A stretch of DNA of 34,287 bases from an uncultured Alphaproteobacteria bacterium (GCA_944389515.1 CALXMQ010000011.1:1-34287); one strand, 5' to 3'. Positions 23,801-33,251 are shown, numbered from the stretch's first letter. Numbers and translations are program-made. The notes: generated by a model not told the origin, from the sequence alone.

Positions 23801-26447
23801 TTTCAATCCTGATAGTATCTGGTGTTTTTATTGCGTGATTATCTGAATTTAATACGCGCCACAGTTGCGTATGCCATGATAAATCAGTCGCAGGACGATT
23901 TTTCTGGGCAAAACCATAAATATATAATCTGGTTATGGCGCGCGTCATTGCAACATATAACAGACGATAATATTCTGCAATTCTGGATTTATTCAGTGAT
24001 TGTTCTGCAATCATGCGCTGTTCGCAATTATCGCGCTTTGGCGCCCATATCCAAGGCGTTGGAAATTGTTCGCCCATTGTCCGCAAATGCAATGGTTGCA
24101 TTTCAGGTGTAATTGGAAATACGGTATCGTTTTTAGGTATTCGAACAGTGTCGATTAAAAATATTACGGGGGCTTCTAATCCCTTGCTGCTGTGAACAGT
24201 TACAATTCGTACACCAGACGCCGCATCCATATCGCGTTTTATCACACTGCCACCGGTAATAAACCATTTTAAAAATTTGTGTAATGTGCCACTTTGCGTT
24301 CGTTCATATGCCATGCATATTGTTAAAAATTCTTCCAGTGGGTCAATGATTTGATTTCCCAATGCTGCAACCATACTTTCACGGGTGTTGTTTGTGTTCA
24401 GTACGTTTGTAAAAAATGAATATGGTCCCATTGTGGCTGCATTTTTTATTATAACGGACAAGCGTTCATATATATCTGGATTTGATGTACGCAAAACATC
24501 AAATACGGTCACTGGCGCGACATCAGTATTTTGTGCTTTGTTTACAAAATTGGCGTCATTTTTAGTTTTACAAATATTAAAAATATCACGTTCAGTCAAT
24601 TTGAAAATCGGACTTTTTAACACACAACACAAACTGTAATCGTCTGATTGATTTATGCAAAATCTGACCAGGTTTAACAAATCGCGTATCGCCGGAAAAT
24701 CAGGTAATGTTATACGATCGCTGCCAGCGACAGGAATATTTAGACGCTTTAATTCTTTGACCAACAGCGGTGTCAGCGGTTCGCGTTTTTGAACCAAGAC
24801 CATTATGTCACAGGGGACAAAGCTGCCAGTGGTCAATACAGATTGTATTTTTTTTGCGATTGTGGATACGTATTGTTTTATATCAATTTCATCGGTCTTG
24901 GAATCAATCAGTTTATGTATTTCAACAAATGCATTAGGGTCGGATTTTACCCATTTATGAGAATTATTTATAAAACCGGTTTTTTCTTTGATTTCAGAAT
25001 CATTGAACACGGCGTCAACCGTGTATAATATTTGCGACATAGACCGAAAACTTTGAACCAATGGTACTTCTTGGATTTGACGCATATTTTGTTGAATTTG
25101 GCGTGAAATTTCAGTGCGACTGTTGTCAAACGCGCGTGGATCTGCGCCCTGGAAACCATATATTGATTGCTTGGTGTCGCCAACAACAAACATTGTGTGT
25201 GGATTGTCGGCCGAATTGCCATCGGTAAAAAAGTCGCCCGACAACAGACGTAATATATCCCATTGTGTTGGACTGGTATCTTGGGCTTCGTCAACCAAGA
25301 TTTGTGTCAACCGAACATTTAATTGCGACAACACCCACCCCATAACATCGGGGGCAGAAAATAATTTTTTTGTATACAATATTAAATCTTCGAAATCCAA
25401 CAAGTTGTGTTGCGATTTTATTTCAGCGTATTTTTGTGCAAATGCCGCAGATAAATCAAATACTGCAATCGTGTCGTTAAATGTTTGTGTTGCCAAATTG
25501 TATTGATTTACCGAATAAACACGTTCTAATTCTTGTGCTAAATAATCTTTTTTTGCAACTACGGCTCTTTTGGTATCAGAATCAGTTAAATATGCGGTTT
25601 TATATTTTTTAAAATCAATCGTTTTATCAATATACTGTTTTGTTAAATTGATTATATTTATCAAGTATTGAGCCGGCTTTTTTGATGAATTTATATCTGT
25701 GTTACACATATCGATGATTTTTTGCAACCTTGGGGTGTCAATTTCGGTTTGCGCCGGCGTATCTAAATTCAAAAAATATTTAGTTGTGTCAATAAAGTAT
25801 TTACGATAATTATCAACATTTGTTATCTGAAAAAAATCACGATAACGTTCAACTAATATAGACATCAGGTCGTCTATTTTATATTCGTCGATACGCCCCA
25901 GCAAATATGTAAAAGCATCGTTGACACGTGTGTTGTTTGAAGAATTTATCAGTTGACTGAACGCATCTTGTAATAATACACGTTGCGTATCATCAGAAAC
26001 CAATGACCATGATGGTGATATTCCGGCCTCGATAGGGAATCTGTGCAAAATTTCTTCGCAGAATCCGTGAATAGTTTTTATTTTTAATAATTCTGGGTTG
26101 TCAATATACTTAAAAAATACCGTTCTGGCATGTGCAATATCATCGGCGTTTGCCGGATGATTCAATGCAACACCATCCAACAAATCAACCAATTCAGTAT
26201 CGTCGGCCATCGCCCATTTTTGCAATTCGCGTAAAATTCGATTACGCATTTCACCGGCGGCGGCCTTGGTATACGTTAAACACAAAATACCACAATCATC
26301 AATATTATCTGTACGAAATAATGTACGCAGTAAACGTTGCACCAAAACACTGGTTTTTCCGGTACCGGCATTTGCCTGAACCCACACATTTTCTGTGGGG
26401 TTGGCCGCAGTATCTTGTTCTGGTGAAAGTTTGAATTTTTTAGCCAT
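23790..26447 (-). CDS. addA: AddA-like UvrD/RecB-family helicase (lacks nuclease domain)
   Basis: AddA with AddB processes double-strand breaks for recombination, like RecBCD. The 885-residue protein has the SF1 helicase motifs: ANAGTGKT (25-32), LCLTYTKAAAGEM, VDEAQDTSPTQWD, VVGDTKQSIYGFQGADP, VTVHSSKGLEAPVIFL and YRLLYVAMTRAITRLYIYG. Alphaproteobacterial AddA is usually about 1100-1200 residues with a C-terminal nuclease; here the helicase stops after the final motifs and the nuclease is in the next overlapping ORF. No addB lies upstream; the neighbour is a divergent coiled-coil gene. It has its own promoter, and AAGCAAGGG precedes the ATG. Confidence 0.9.
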   Translation of the reverse strand: MAKKFKLSPEQDTAANPTENVWVQANAGTGKTSVLVQRLLRTLFRTDNIDDCGILCLTYTKAAAGEMRNRILRELQKWAMADDTELVDLLDGVALNHPANADDIAHARTVFFKYIDNPELLKIKTIHGFCEEILHRFPIEAGISPSWSLVSDDTQRVLLQDAFSQLINSSNNTRVNDAFTYLLGRIDEYKIDDLMSILVERYRDFFQITNVDNYRKYFIDTTKYFLNLDTPAQTEIDTPRLQKIIDMCNTDINSSKKPAQYLINIINLTKQYIDKTIDFKKYKTAYLTDSDTKRAVVAKKDYLAQELERVYSVNQYNLATQTFNDTIAVFDLSAAFAQKYAEIKSQHNLLDFEDLILYTKKLFSAPDVMGWVLSQLNVRLTQILVDEAQDTSPTQWDILRLLSGDFFTDGNSADNPHTMFVVGDTKQSIYGFQGADPRAFDNSRTEISRQIQQNMRQIQEVPLVQSFRSMSQILYTVDAVFNDSEIKEKTGFINNSHKWVKSDPNAFVEIHKLIDSKTDEIDIKQYVSTIAKKIQSVLTTGSFVPCDIMVLVQKREPLTPLLVKELKRLNIPVAGSDRITLPDFPAIRDLLNLVRFCINQSDDYSLCCVLKSPIFKLTERDIFNICKTKNDANFVNKAQNTDVAPVTVFDVLRTSNPDIYERLSVIIKNAATMGPYSFFTNVLNTNNTRESMVAALGNQIIDPLEEFLTICMAYERTQSGTLHKFLKWFITGGSVIKRDMDAASGVRIVTVHSSKGLEAPVIFLIDTVRIPKNDTVFPITPEMQPLHLRTMGEQFPTPWIWAPKRDNCEQRMIAEQSLNKSRIAEYYRLLYVAMTRAITRLYIYGFAQKNRPATDLSWHTQLWRVLNSDNHAIKTPDTIRIENVE

Positions 26448-26470
26448 TATGCCCTTGCTTTATTTACGGG

Positions 26471-26499
26471 ATTTTAGTATAAATTTCATAGCACTGCAA
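26471..26499 (-). promoter_or_regulatory. addA promoter
   Basis: On the minus strand TTGCAG (26499-26494), a 17-bp spacer and TAAAAT (26476-26471). The untranslated leader would be about 17 nt. Confidence 0.5.
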
Positions 26500-26506
26500 G
26501 GGTATA

Positions 26507-26551
26507 TCCGGCACACTTTGAATAAAACAAATATTGCGTTTTGTGTCCGGA
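26507..26551. promoter_or_regulatory. Inverted repeat in the addA / coiled-coil divergent region
   Basis: TCCGG-c-ACAC (26507-26516) is complementary to GTGT-CCGGA (26543-26551) apart from one bulged base. It overlaps the -35 and spacer of the plus-strand promoter and could be a regulator site. No known operator is matched. Confidence 0.35.
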
Positions 26552-26562
26552 CAGAATATCAT
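26534..26562 (+). promoter_or_regulatory. Promoter of the coiled-coil membrane protein gene
   Basis: TTGCGT (26534-26539), a 17-bp spacer and TATCAT (26557-26562), about 30 bases before the ATG. Confidence 0.4.
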
Positions 26563-26592
26563 ACTGGGGATAAAGAAATACGGGGGGATTTT

Positions 26593-28521
26593 ATGGAATT
26601 TAGTCAGATTTATTTGATTGTTGGTGGCGTATTAGGCGGTTTATTATTGATAACGCTGGTTATATTATTTTTCGTGTCCAGAAAATCGCAAAAGGTTATG
26701 CAATCTTTATTGACATTGATGACACGCCCCGAAAGTGCACGTGTCCAAGATGCGGTGCGCGTATTAAATGCAATATTGGCTGATGAAATGATAAAAATGG
26801 AATCTAATTTCCAAAATATACGCGACGAATTAAACGCCCAGATTACAGCCGCAACGGAATTAAAAAATACATTAGATGAACAAAATACGCGTCTGGCGGC
26901 GGCAACAGATGATGCCACAAAGAAAATAGCCCAAATGACACAACGTTTAGAAAATACAGTAAACGGGTTACAGGCCACGGTTGGGTCCAACAGTTGGCAA
27001 GATGTGGAAATTTCTACTGACAGATTCAGCGCCACTGTAAATGATTTGTTGGCCAAGATAGATAACACAACGAACGATACATCTGAACGGATTTCAAAGA
27101 TTCAAACAAATATAGATGCGTGGATTTCTGCGGGGGACACATTGTCCCAACAATTAAAAACGGAATTCGATTCTAATACAGAACAAATGAAAAATTTGAA
27201 TTCTGAATATGAAAACATGCAACAAAAGTTAGCTGAGTTATCACAAACAACCGCATCTGGCTTTGATAATGTAAAGGCATCAGCCGCAGATTATGCCGAT
27301 GTTATGGAGAATAACAACAAAGCATTAGATAATCATTTGGCAAAAATGGATACATTTGGCAAACGCGCACAAAAGCAGTTGACCAGTCAGGTAAATGCAC
27401 TGACCAACACTGCAAACGTTGTTGCCGGCCAGGTTCGTTTGTCAGAAACATCCATTGAATCCCAGGTTCGTAAATTGACGGATGCGGTTGAAACACTGAT
27501 GAATTCTGCAACATCAACGGAGGCGGCGGTACGTAATATTTCCAAAGAATTGACGGAATTATGTAATCATTTCAACAAGGATATTACCGGGTTCACAAAT
27601 GATATCGTTGGTGAATTAAAGACAGTGTCCGGGGTTGCGAATTCTACGTTGGAAAATACAAAAACGGCGGCCGGCGCATTTTCAGAATCTGTGCGTGCAA
27701 TGGCAACAGGGGTGCGTGAAACATTGATAGAAATGAATACTGCGCACACGCAATTATCTGGGCAATCAGAAAATTTGATAAAAATGTCGGCAGAAACAAC
27801 CGCACAATTACAGCCATTGTCTGAATTGATTGAAAAATATTATTCTGCCCTGCCCGATTTAGCGCGCGATTCTGTATCAACTGGCGACAATTTGCAAAAA
27901 ATTGTAGAAAATTTGAACGAAAAAATTGGATTGATGCGGCAAACAGTTGCAGAATCAACGACTTCGATTGCTGATTCCGCAGTTAAATTAGAAGATTTGG
28001 CTGGACAATCCCGTCAACAGATGATTGATTTAATGGCGGATTATTCCAAGGCTGTGAATACGATGCAAACATTAAATAAACAAATGATGGTTGCACGTGC
28101 AACTGCCCCAATGGATGCGATAAATTCTGCGCCATCAGCGATGTCGTACGGACGTATCAGTGCCCAAGATTTCTTGAATCAAAGCGAACGCATGTTCGAA
28201 AAAATGCATGAACAGACAATGGATTTAACACGTGCCGCTGGGGTGGATATTCCAGATGTAATCTGGAAAAAATATCATGGTGGTGACAAAACTGTATTTT
28301 CAAAATGGTTTGCCAAAATTATGACGGCGGCTGATAAAAAACAGGTTCGCGAAATGTTAAAGACTAACGCAGCCTTTCGTTCCCAAGCCACCCAGTTCGT
28401 GCGCAGTTTTGATAAAACATTGAACGCCGCTAAACAGGCAGACGGCACCGATAAATTGGCCGGAACATTGGCAAAAACAGATTTAGGTCAGATTTATATC
28501 GCATTAAAAGGACATATGTAA
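26593..28521 (+). CDS. Large single-pass membrane coiled-coil protein
   Basis: One transmembrane helix near the N-terminus (IYLIVGGVLGGLLLITLVILFFV) is followed by about 480 residues of Ala/Thr/Asn/Gln-rich predicted coiled coil. A conserved-looking C-terminal domain runs from SAQDFLNQSERMFEKMHEQ through IPDVIWKKYHGGDKTVFSKW to DLGQIYIALKGHM. Alphaproteobacterial membrane coiled-coil proteins with a similar C-terminal region exist in my recollection, but I cannot name a function. At 642 residues it could act in envelope or polar organisation. GGGGGG five bases before ATG 26593 fixes the start. There is no methyl-accepting or kinase motif. It is divergent from addA and convergent with an exported-protein gene 17 bases after its stop. 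Confidence 0.8.
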   Translation: MEFSQIYLIVGGVLGGLLLITLVILFFVSRKSQKVMQSLLTLMTRPESARVQDAVRVLNAILADEMIKMESNFQNIRDELNAQITAATELKNTLDEQNTRLAAATDDATKKIAQMTQRLENTVNGLQATVGSNSWQDVEISTDRFSATVNDLLAKIDNTTNDTSERISKIQTNIDAWISAGDTLSQQLKTEFDSNTEQMKNLNSEYENMQQKLAELSQTTASGFDNVKASAADYADVMENNNKALDNHLAKMDTFGKRAQKQLTSQVNALTNTANVVAGQVRLSETSIESQVRKLTDAVETLMNSATSTEAAVRNISKELTELCNHFNKDITGFTNDIVGELKTVSGVANSTLENTKTAAGAFSESVRAMATGVRETLIEMNTAHTQLSGQSENLIKMSAETTAQLQPLSELIEKYYSALPDLARDSVSTGDNLQKIVENLNEKIGLMRQTVAESTTSIADSAVKLEDLAGQSRQQMIDLMADYSKAVNTMQTLNKQMMVARATAPMDAINSAPSAMSYGRISAQDFLNQSERMFEKMHEQTMDLTRAAGVDIPDVIWKKYHGGDKTVFSKWFAKIMTAADKKQVREMLKTNAAFRSQATQFVRSFDKTLNAAKQADGTDKLAGTLAKTDLGQIYIALKGHM

Positions 28522-28538
28522 AATATAATTTATTGGTT

Positions 28539-29285
28539 TTAATATGTTCTGGATTGTTTGTTGTGTGTTATGTTTTCAATAACATTTCCCACTGTGGCGC
28601 CAGCCACACCAACGCCGCCCATAACCGCACCCGTTTTTAACTGTGATGCGGTTTCTGATTGTTGCGTCGCCCATGCGTCTGCATCGTCACCGTCTGTATC
28701 GGTCAATGCACTGTATACTGATGTATATGCCTCATCTGTTTTACCAATGGATGCGTTATTATATAATCCAGATTCTGTCGCATTGGATATTATATCGCGT
28801 TCTATGCCAGGTGACATGCCCAATAATTCTTTGCGTATTTTTAATTCATCGGCCAATGCGATATATTCCCCACGTAACTGTAACAGCGCGTCTGCGCCTG
28901 GCAACTGAACATTTACTTTGCCGCCGGTTACGTTCATGCCCATGCCATAATCGCACTGAAAGGTTGCGATATATGCGGTCATATCACGCATTGCATTTTC
29001 ATCTGCGCGCTGTTCGGCCAATGCAGACGCCATTTGCATACCGCCAATGCCGCCCATCCCGATTGCGACCGCACCCAATATACGGTTGCCCAGTGATTGT
29101 TCACGTGTCACCGCCGCATTATACTGTTGTTCCAGTGCGGCGATTTCAGTATATAAAGTCAACAATTCCATATTTTCTGTATCATAATACATATCATTAT
29201 ATGGGGTGTCCATTACAGGTGTAAAACCACTTGCTGGGTACTGCAATAACATAAATATAAAAAATATAATAAGCGATTTATTCAT
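28539..29285 (-). CDS. Exported protein with glycine-zipper segments, unknown
   Basis: The 248-residue product has a signal peptide (MNKSLIIFFIFMLLQYPASG) and two Gly-rich hydrophobic segments: ILGAVAIGMGGIGGMQMA and AVMGGVGVAGATVGNVI near the C-terminus. Between them are a coiled-coil-like stretch and one cysteine (TFQCDYG). It may insert in or across a membrane through the glycine zippers. Its start overlaps the end of the upstream exported-protein gene by eight bases with no clear Shine-Dalgarno, so translation is probably coupled. The family is not recognised. Confidence 0.75.
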   Translation of the reverse strand: MNKSLIIFFIFMLLQYPASGFTPVMDTPYNDMYYDTENMELLTLYTEIAALEQQYNAAVTREQSLGNRILGAVAIGMGGIGGMQMASALAEQRADENAMRDMTAYIATFQCDYGMGMNVTGGKVNVQLPGADALLQLRGEYIALADELKIRKELLGMSPGIERDIISNATESGLYNNASIGKTDEAYTSVYSALTDTDGDDADAWATQQSETASQLKTGAVMGGVGVAGATVGNVIENITHNKQSRTY

Positions 29286-30159
29286 TTGTATTATTTGTTG
29301 TATATGTAGATGTTTGAGAGTAATCTCTGACACGGCCACGTGCACGTGAACTGGGGATTGTATTAGATTTCCATTGACGAGAATCGTCCATTTTTATGGA
29401 CATGCGCCCAAACGGAGAATTTGGATCAGGTTGTTCGTTTTCTGGTACAGGAATATATTTTCCTGCACGAACATCGGCCATTTCCTGATTGCGCCACTCG
29501 TACCATTTTGTATAGTCGTATTCAGTAACAATCGTCCTTAATACAATATTATCAAACGATTGGGTTATACCTGGGGATTCATAATTATAATCGTCATATA
29601 GTAAAGATATAACAATTTCATAGTGTGTATTTGCGTCTTTGTCATCCAAATGGATGTTCAAAATTTGATTTGTTCCCCCAATATCTTTATCAATGCGAAA
29701 TTCTTCAAAACCATTTGGATAATCACATGCGCGGCGTTCCAACAGATTATAGCATAAATCGCCATTATCCAATTCACCGTTATCCAACCAAATAGATTGT
29801 CGGGTTATTTCATTTCCCATATCAGTATTTTCTGTTTTTATTGTCCGCCCCGTACTGTCCGACGCATCTTGTAATAATTGGGTATATTTTGAATCATAGT
29901 ATTCAAATGATTTTTGGGCCAGATATCCACGTATCATGCGTAATTGTTGCGTCGGCGATGCTGATTCCACAGATTTTATAAAATCTGGGTCAACAGCTGA
30001 TAATCTTGATTTTATTGGTTCTAAATCAGATATTATGGTGTCATCTGTCATAAACACTAAATCTGTTATATCTGGTGATTCAATTAAATCTGTGGCATCG
30101 TCGGCATATACCGGCATAAACACAGCGCAAATACAAAATGTATAAACAAACCTTCTCAT
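29278..30159 (-). CDS. Exported protein of unknown function
   Basis: The 293-residue product has a signal peptide (MRRFVYTFCICAVFMPVYA, cleavage before DDATD). The mature protein is acidic, Asp/Thr/Asn-rich, with two cysteines (LCYNLLERRAC) likely to form a disulphide, a beta-rich middle and a disordered Ser/Thr/Asn tail. No family is recognised. An eight-G run at 30168-30175 serves as the ribosome binding site. It is first of a two-gene operon behind leader element 2 and its terminator hairpin, so expression probably depends on readthrough. Confidence 0.75.
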   Translation of the reverse strand: MRRFVYTFCICAVFMPVYADDATDLIESPDITDLVFMTDDTIISDLEPIKSRLSAVDPDFIKSVESASPTQQLRMIRGYLAQKSFEYYDSKYTQLLQDASDSTGRTIKTENTDMGNEITRQSIWLDNGELDNGDLCYNLLERRACDYPNGFEEFRIDKDIGGTNQILNIHLDDKDANTHYEIVISLLYDDYNYESPGITQSFDNIVLRTIVTEYDYTKWYEWRNQEMADVRAGKYIPVPENEQPDPNSPFGRMSIKMDDSRQWKSNTIPSSRARGRVRDYSQTSTYTTNNTNE

Positions 30160-30181
30160 CCAAATTGCCCCCCCCTATAAC

Positions 30182-30208
30182 AAAAAACCACCGAGAAATT
30201 CAGGTGGT
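30182..30208 (-). terminator. Attenuator terminator before the exported-protein operon
   Basis: On the minus strand ACCACC (30208-30203) pairs with GGTGGT (30192-30187) around a 10-nt loop, followed by a T tract at 30186-30182. It separates leader element 2 from the G-run ribosome binding site. Confidence 0.8.
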
Positions 30209-30361
30209 TGGAGGTTAGTTACAATTTAGTCCAAATTGTGCTGCTTATTCAATTTATTCACAAGCCCTCCAACCCATAGTTGGAGGTTTAACGTCTGTAT
30301 TATTTATCAGACGGGACTAAATACGGGTAACTACACCCCAATACGATAACACATCGTATCG
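30182..30361 (-). ncRNA. Structured leader RNA, candidate riboswitch or attenuator (element 2)
   Basis: In transcript order the RNA begins with an ATACGAT/ATCGTAT hairpin. TAGTTAC (30333-30327) then pairs with GTAACTA (30222-30216), and ATTTAGTCC (30322-30314) pairs with GGACTAAAT (30232-30224). Inside are CGTCTG/CAGACG, CCTCCAAC (30286-30279) with GTTGGAGG (30273-30266), and TTGTG/CACAA. After the closing stem CCTCCAAC recurs at 30214-30207, overlapping the terminator 5' arm. The layout, stem lengths and repeat-at-terminator logic are the same as in element 1, with different bases, which is covariation in a sample of two. Around the terminator the sequences are also alike (CTAAC, TCC, ACCAC, TGAA). 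The ligand or trigger is unknown. Confidence 0.75.
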
Positions 30362-30367
30362 TTATGT

Positions 30368-30396
30368 ATTATATCGAATAACGATGATTGAATCAA
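30368..30396 (-). promoter_or_regulatory. Promoter of leader element 2
   Basis: On the minus strand TTGATT (30396-30391), a 17-bp spacer and a consensus TATAAT (30373-30368). The predicted start is near 30361. The -35 box overlaps the end of the thymidylate kinase gene. Confidence 0.65.
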
Positions 30397-31079
30397 CGTA
30401 TTTTTGTTTTAATTAAATTATCAATTACTGGGCGCAGATGTGAAAACACTTCATCAATTCCCATACGGGTACCGTCGGCACGCATTTCATCAACAACAGT
30501 CCATGTTTGTGGATTTGCGTTTGCAATTTGCTTGTATACATTTGATACATCGTACAGTAATTTGAAATCACTTTCGTGAATATCTGGGCGGCCGTTTTGA
30601 TATTGTTTTAGCCCAGTATTGCGCATGTTATACGAAATTTTAGGATCCAGGTATAAATATATATTATAATCAGGACGAATAATACCCATTTGATTGAATT
30701 CTAAATCTTCCATAAACTGTATTTTGTTGGCCCATTGATTACGCGGATATTTTGCCACTGAAAAAGAATTACTGTATGTATAACGGTCTAAAATAACCCA
30801 TTTGCCGTCACGCAGCCAACCTGCGATTTTGGGCTGGTGTTGCAATCTGTCCAGTGCATAAGGCAACATTGTATATTCAGCCGGCAAATCACGCGTGGCG
30901 CCAAATTTTCCGTTCAAATAATCGCGAATCAACCGGCCAAAAAATGCGTTATATTGTGGAAAATCTAATGTTTCAGCGGCGATACCACGTGCGCGTAAAT
31001 AGTTTAATATATTCATGACCTGGGTATGTTTGCCGGCTTTATCAGTACCTTCGATTGCAATCATATATCCGTTTTTCAT
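30393..31079 (-). CDS. tmk: Thymidylate kinase
   Basis: Tmk phosphorylates dTMP to dTDP. The P-loop is EGTDKAGKHTQ (10-20), followed by a DFPQYNAFFGRLI substrate-binding segment, the LDRYTYSN motif with the DR(Y) signature, and a YLYLDP strand. The 228-residue protein is longer than E. coli Tmk and looks closer to the eukaryotic/archaeal type in the first half, though this is only an impression. GGGGGC lies five bases before the ATG. It is downstream of rpoD, separated by a terminator, and upstream of leader element 2. Confidence 0.9.
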   Translation of the reverse strand: MKNGYMIAIEGTDKAGKHTQVMNILNYLRARGIAAETLDFPQYNAFFGRLIRDYLNGKFGATRDLPAEYTMLPYALDRLQHQPKIAGWLRDGKWVILDRYTYSNSFSVAKYPRNQWANKIQFMEDLEFNQMGIIRPDYNIYLYLDPKISYNMRNTGLKQYQNGRPDIHESDFKLLYDVSNVYKQIANANPQTWTVVDEMRADGTRMGIDEVFSHLRPVIDNLIKTKIR

Positions 31080-31098
31080 TTGTTGCCCCCATATATAA

Positions 31099-31125
31099 AA
31101 AATAAAGTCCCACATTGTGTGGGAC
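31099..31125 (-). terminator. Terminator after rpoD
   Basis: On the minus strand GTCCCACA (31125-31118) pairs with TGTGGGAC (31114-31107) and is followed by TTTATTTTTT. It begins ten bases after the rpoD stop. Confidence 0.85.
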
Positions 31126-31134
31126 AGATGATAG

Positions 31135-33222
31135 TTAGTCTTCCAAGAAACTGCGCAATTTGCGTGCGCGTGTTGGATGCTTTAATTTATTTAATGCCTT
31201 TTGTTCAATTTGGCGGATACGTTCGCGCGTAACCCCGATGTATTCACCAACTTCTTCCAAAGTGCTGGTTTTATTAGTACTCATCCCAAAGCGTTGACGT
31301 AAAACCGTTTCTTCTTTTGGATCCAATTCAGACAAAATTTGTGTAACGATTTTACGCAAATTCTTTTGCGCCGCCGACACAAATGGATTTTTAGCCGTTT
31401 CATCAGCGATTATTTCAATACGGCTGCTGTCATCTTCGGTGCCAACAGGTGCCTCTAATGAAATTGGTTTCAGATTTACCTTTAACGCTTTGTGTATTTT
31501 ATCCACTGGTAAATAAATTATCTTAGATAATTCTTCGGGTGTTGGTTGACGACCGTATTTATGCATAAATTGACGTGTGGCACGCTGAATCTTGTGTATA
31601 TTGTCAATCATATGTACCGGGATACGGATTGTACGGGCCTGGTCTGCGATACTGCGTGAAATACCCTGTTGTATCCAGTTGGTTGCATATGTTGAAAATT
31701 TATTACCCAAACGGTAATCAAATTTATCCACAGCCTTCATCAATCCGATATTGCCATCTTGAACCAAATCAGAAAAATCCAACCCCAGACCGCGATTGCT
31801 GGATTTTTTAGCAAATTTTATAACCAGTCGTAAATTTGCCTCTATCATTTCGCGTTTTGCACGGGCGGCTTCGGCCTGGCCACGACGCACCAATTCAACA
31901 ACCTTTTTATATTCAGCGGTGGGTTGACCCGTTTCAACTGCAATCGCAGTAATATCTTCTTGGATTTTCAAGATATCTTTTTCATGCTTTTTTGCAAAAT
32001 TTGCCCATGTTGGGTTTTTGCTGCGCATCAATTTTTTAACCCAATTACGATTGATTTCATTTCCGGTATATTCTGCCAAGAAATCTTCGCGTTTAATTTT
32101 ATTTGCCATGGCCAGACGTAATAATTTACCTTCCAATCCCATCAGTAATTGGTCGCGTTTGGTCAGTTGTTCCAGAATTTCAGCAATACGGTCATCGTTC
32201 AAACGAATCTTGCTGACATGTTCGAACAATTCTAAACGCATTTTTGTGTATTTCTTTTCCAATGCATCGTCTGGTTTTGATGATGTTTCCAGATTTTCTA
32301 AGCGTTTGGCCTGTAATTTTTGCATATTGTTGAATATGCGTTTGATTTTGCCAAACAAATCCATCATCATTGGCATCAAAGATTCTTCCATCACAGGAAT
32401 TGGTACGCCAGATGTTCCACGTGGTGTATCTTCTTTTTTTACACCATCTTCATCATCCATATCTTCGTCTTCTTCATCTTCGTCATCGTCAGACATGGTT
32501 GATTCTTCTAAATCATCTAAATCATCGTCATCTAATTCATCAACGTGTTCAACGCCCTTGGATTTCAATGTTTCCGAGATAGCAGCCAAAGATTTTTGTT
32601 CTGCATCACTGGAATACATAACTTCTAAATTTACGATATAGCGCAAACGAATATCGTCATTTAACAGTTGTTGATACCAATCCAACATCGCCTGGATTGT
32701 CATTGGACTTTCGCACAGGCCATATACCATCAAACGTGATGCGGCCTCTATACGCTGGGCGATTGCGACTTCGCCCGCCGCGGTCAATAATTGAACGGTG
32801 CCGATTTGTTTCAAATATGATTGAACAGAATCTTGAACCCCCAAGACTAAATTGCCAGTTTGACTGCGTTCCAGTTGTTTTGCGTAATGTTCGTAATCAT
32901 CATCGTTTACGTCAACTTGTTCCGCATCTGCGTTCAACAAATTGCGTGTTTTGTCCAATGGTTCATCAGAATCATCGTCATAATATTTTTCCATGCTTTG
33001 GGAAAAATTATCTGTTTCCAGAACCTCCAACCCCAAATCTTGCTGAAAAAAGTCCAAGACTTCGTCTTGTTCGTCGGTTGGCACTTCGTCCGCTTCGGTT
33101 GCGGCATCAAAATCCATCTTGGATAAATATCCAATATCAATGGCACTTGTGGCCAGTTTTTGCAAATTTTCCGGTAAAGAATCAATCAATAACTTGGTTG
33201 CTTCGTCCAATTTTTTTGCCAT
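31135..33222 (-). CDS. rpoD: RNA polymerase primary sigma factor RpoD
   Basis: The 695-residue sigma70 has region 1.1-like N-terminus, region 1.2 ([22 protein letters not shown]), a long non-conserved region carrying a very acidic stretch ([11 protein letters not shown] to EDMDDEDG, about residues 225-260), region 2 ([36 protein letters not shown], with [18 protein letters not shown]), region 3 and region 4 ([29 protein letters not shown]). The upstream trcR ends 29 bases before it with no terminator, so rpoD is probably cotranscribed with trcR. It should recognise the TTGACA/TATAAT-like boxes noted in this window. Confidence 0.98.
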   Translation of the reverse strand: MAKKLDEATKLLIDSLPENLQKLATSAIDIGYLSKMDFDAATEADEVPTDEQDEVLDFFQQDLGLEVLETDNFSQSMEKYYDDDSDEPLDKTRNLLNADAEQVDVNDDDYEHYAKQLERSQTGNLVLGVQDSVQSYLKQIGTVQLLTAAGEVAIAQRIEAASRLMVYGLCESPMTIQAMLDWYQQLLNDDIRLRYIVNLEVMYSSDAEQKSLAAISETLKSKGVEHVDELDDDDLDDLEESTMSDDDEDEEDEDMDDEDGVKKEDTPRGTSGVPIPVMEESLMPMMMDLFGKIKRIFNNMQKLQAKRLENLETSSKPDDALEKKYTKMRLELFEHVSKIRLNDDRIAEILEQLTKRDQLLMGLEGKLLRLAMANKIKREDFLAEYTGNEINRNWVKKLMRSKNPTWANFAKKHEKDILKIQEDITAIAVETGQPTAEYKKVVELVRRGQAEAARAKREMIEANLRLVIKFAKKSSNRGLGLDFSDLVQDGNIGLMKAVDKFDYRLGNKFSTYATNWIQQGISRSIADQARTIRIPVHMIDNIHKIQRATRQFMHKYGRQPTPEELSKIIYLPVDKIHKALKVNLKPISLEAPVGTEDDSSRIEIIADETAKNPFVSAAQKNLRKIVTQILSELDPKEETVLRQRFGMSTNKTSTLEEVGEYIGVTRERIRQIEQKALNKLKHPTRARKLRSFLED

Positions 33223-33251
33223 CAGCGAACCTTATGTATTATTTTTATGAT

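Noticed and set aside
23790..23806. Programmed ribosomal frameshift joining the AddA helicase and nuclease
   Set aside because: No slippery heptamer or strong downstream stem is visible, the needed shift is +1, and the nuclease ORF has its own ATG. Kept only as an alternative.
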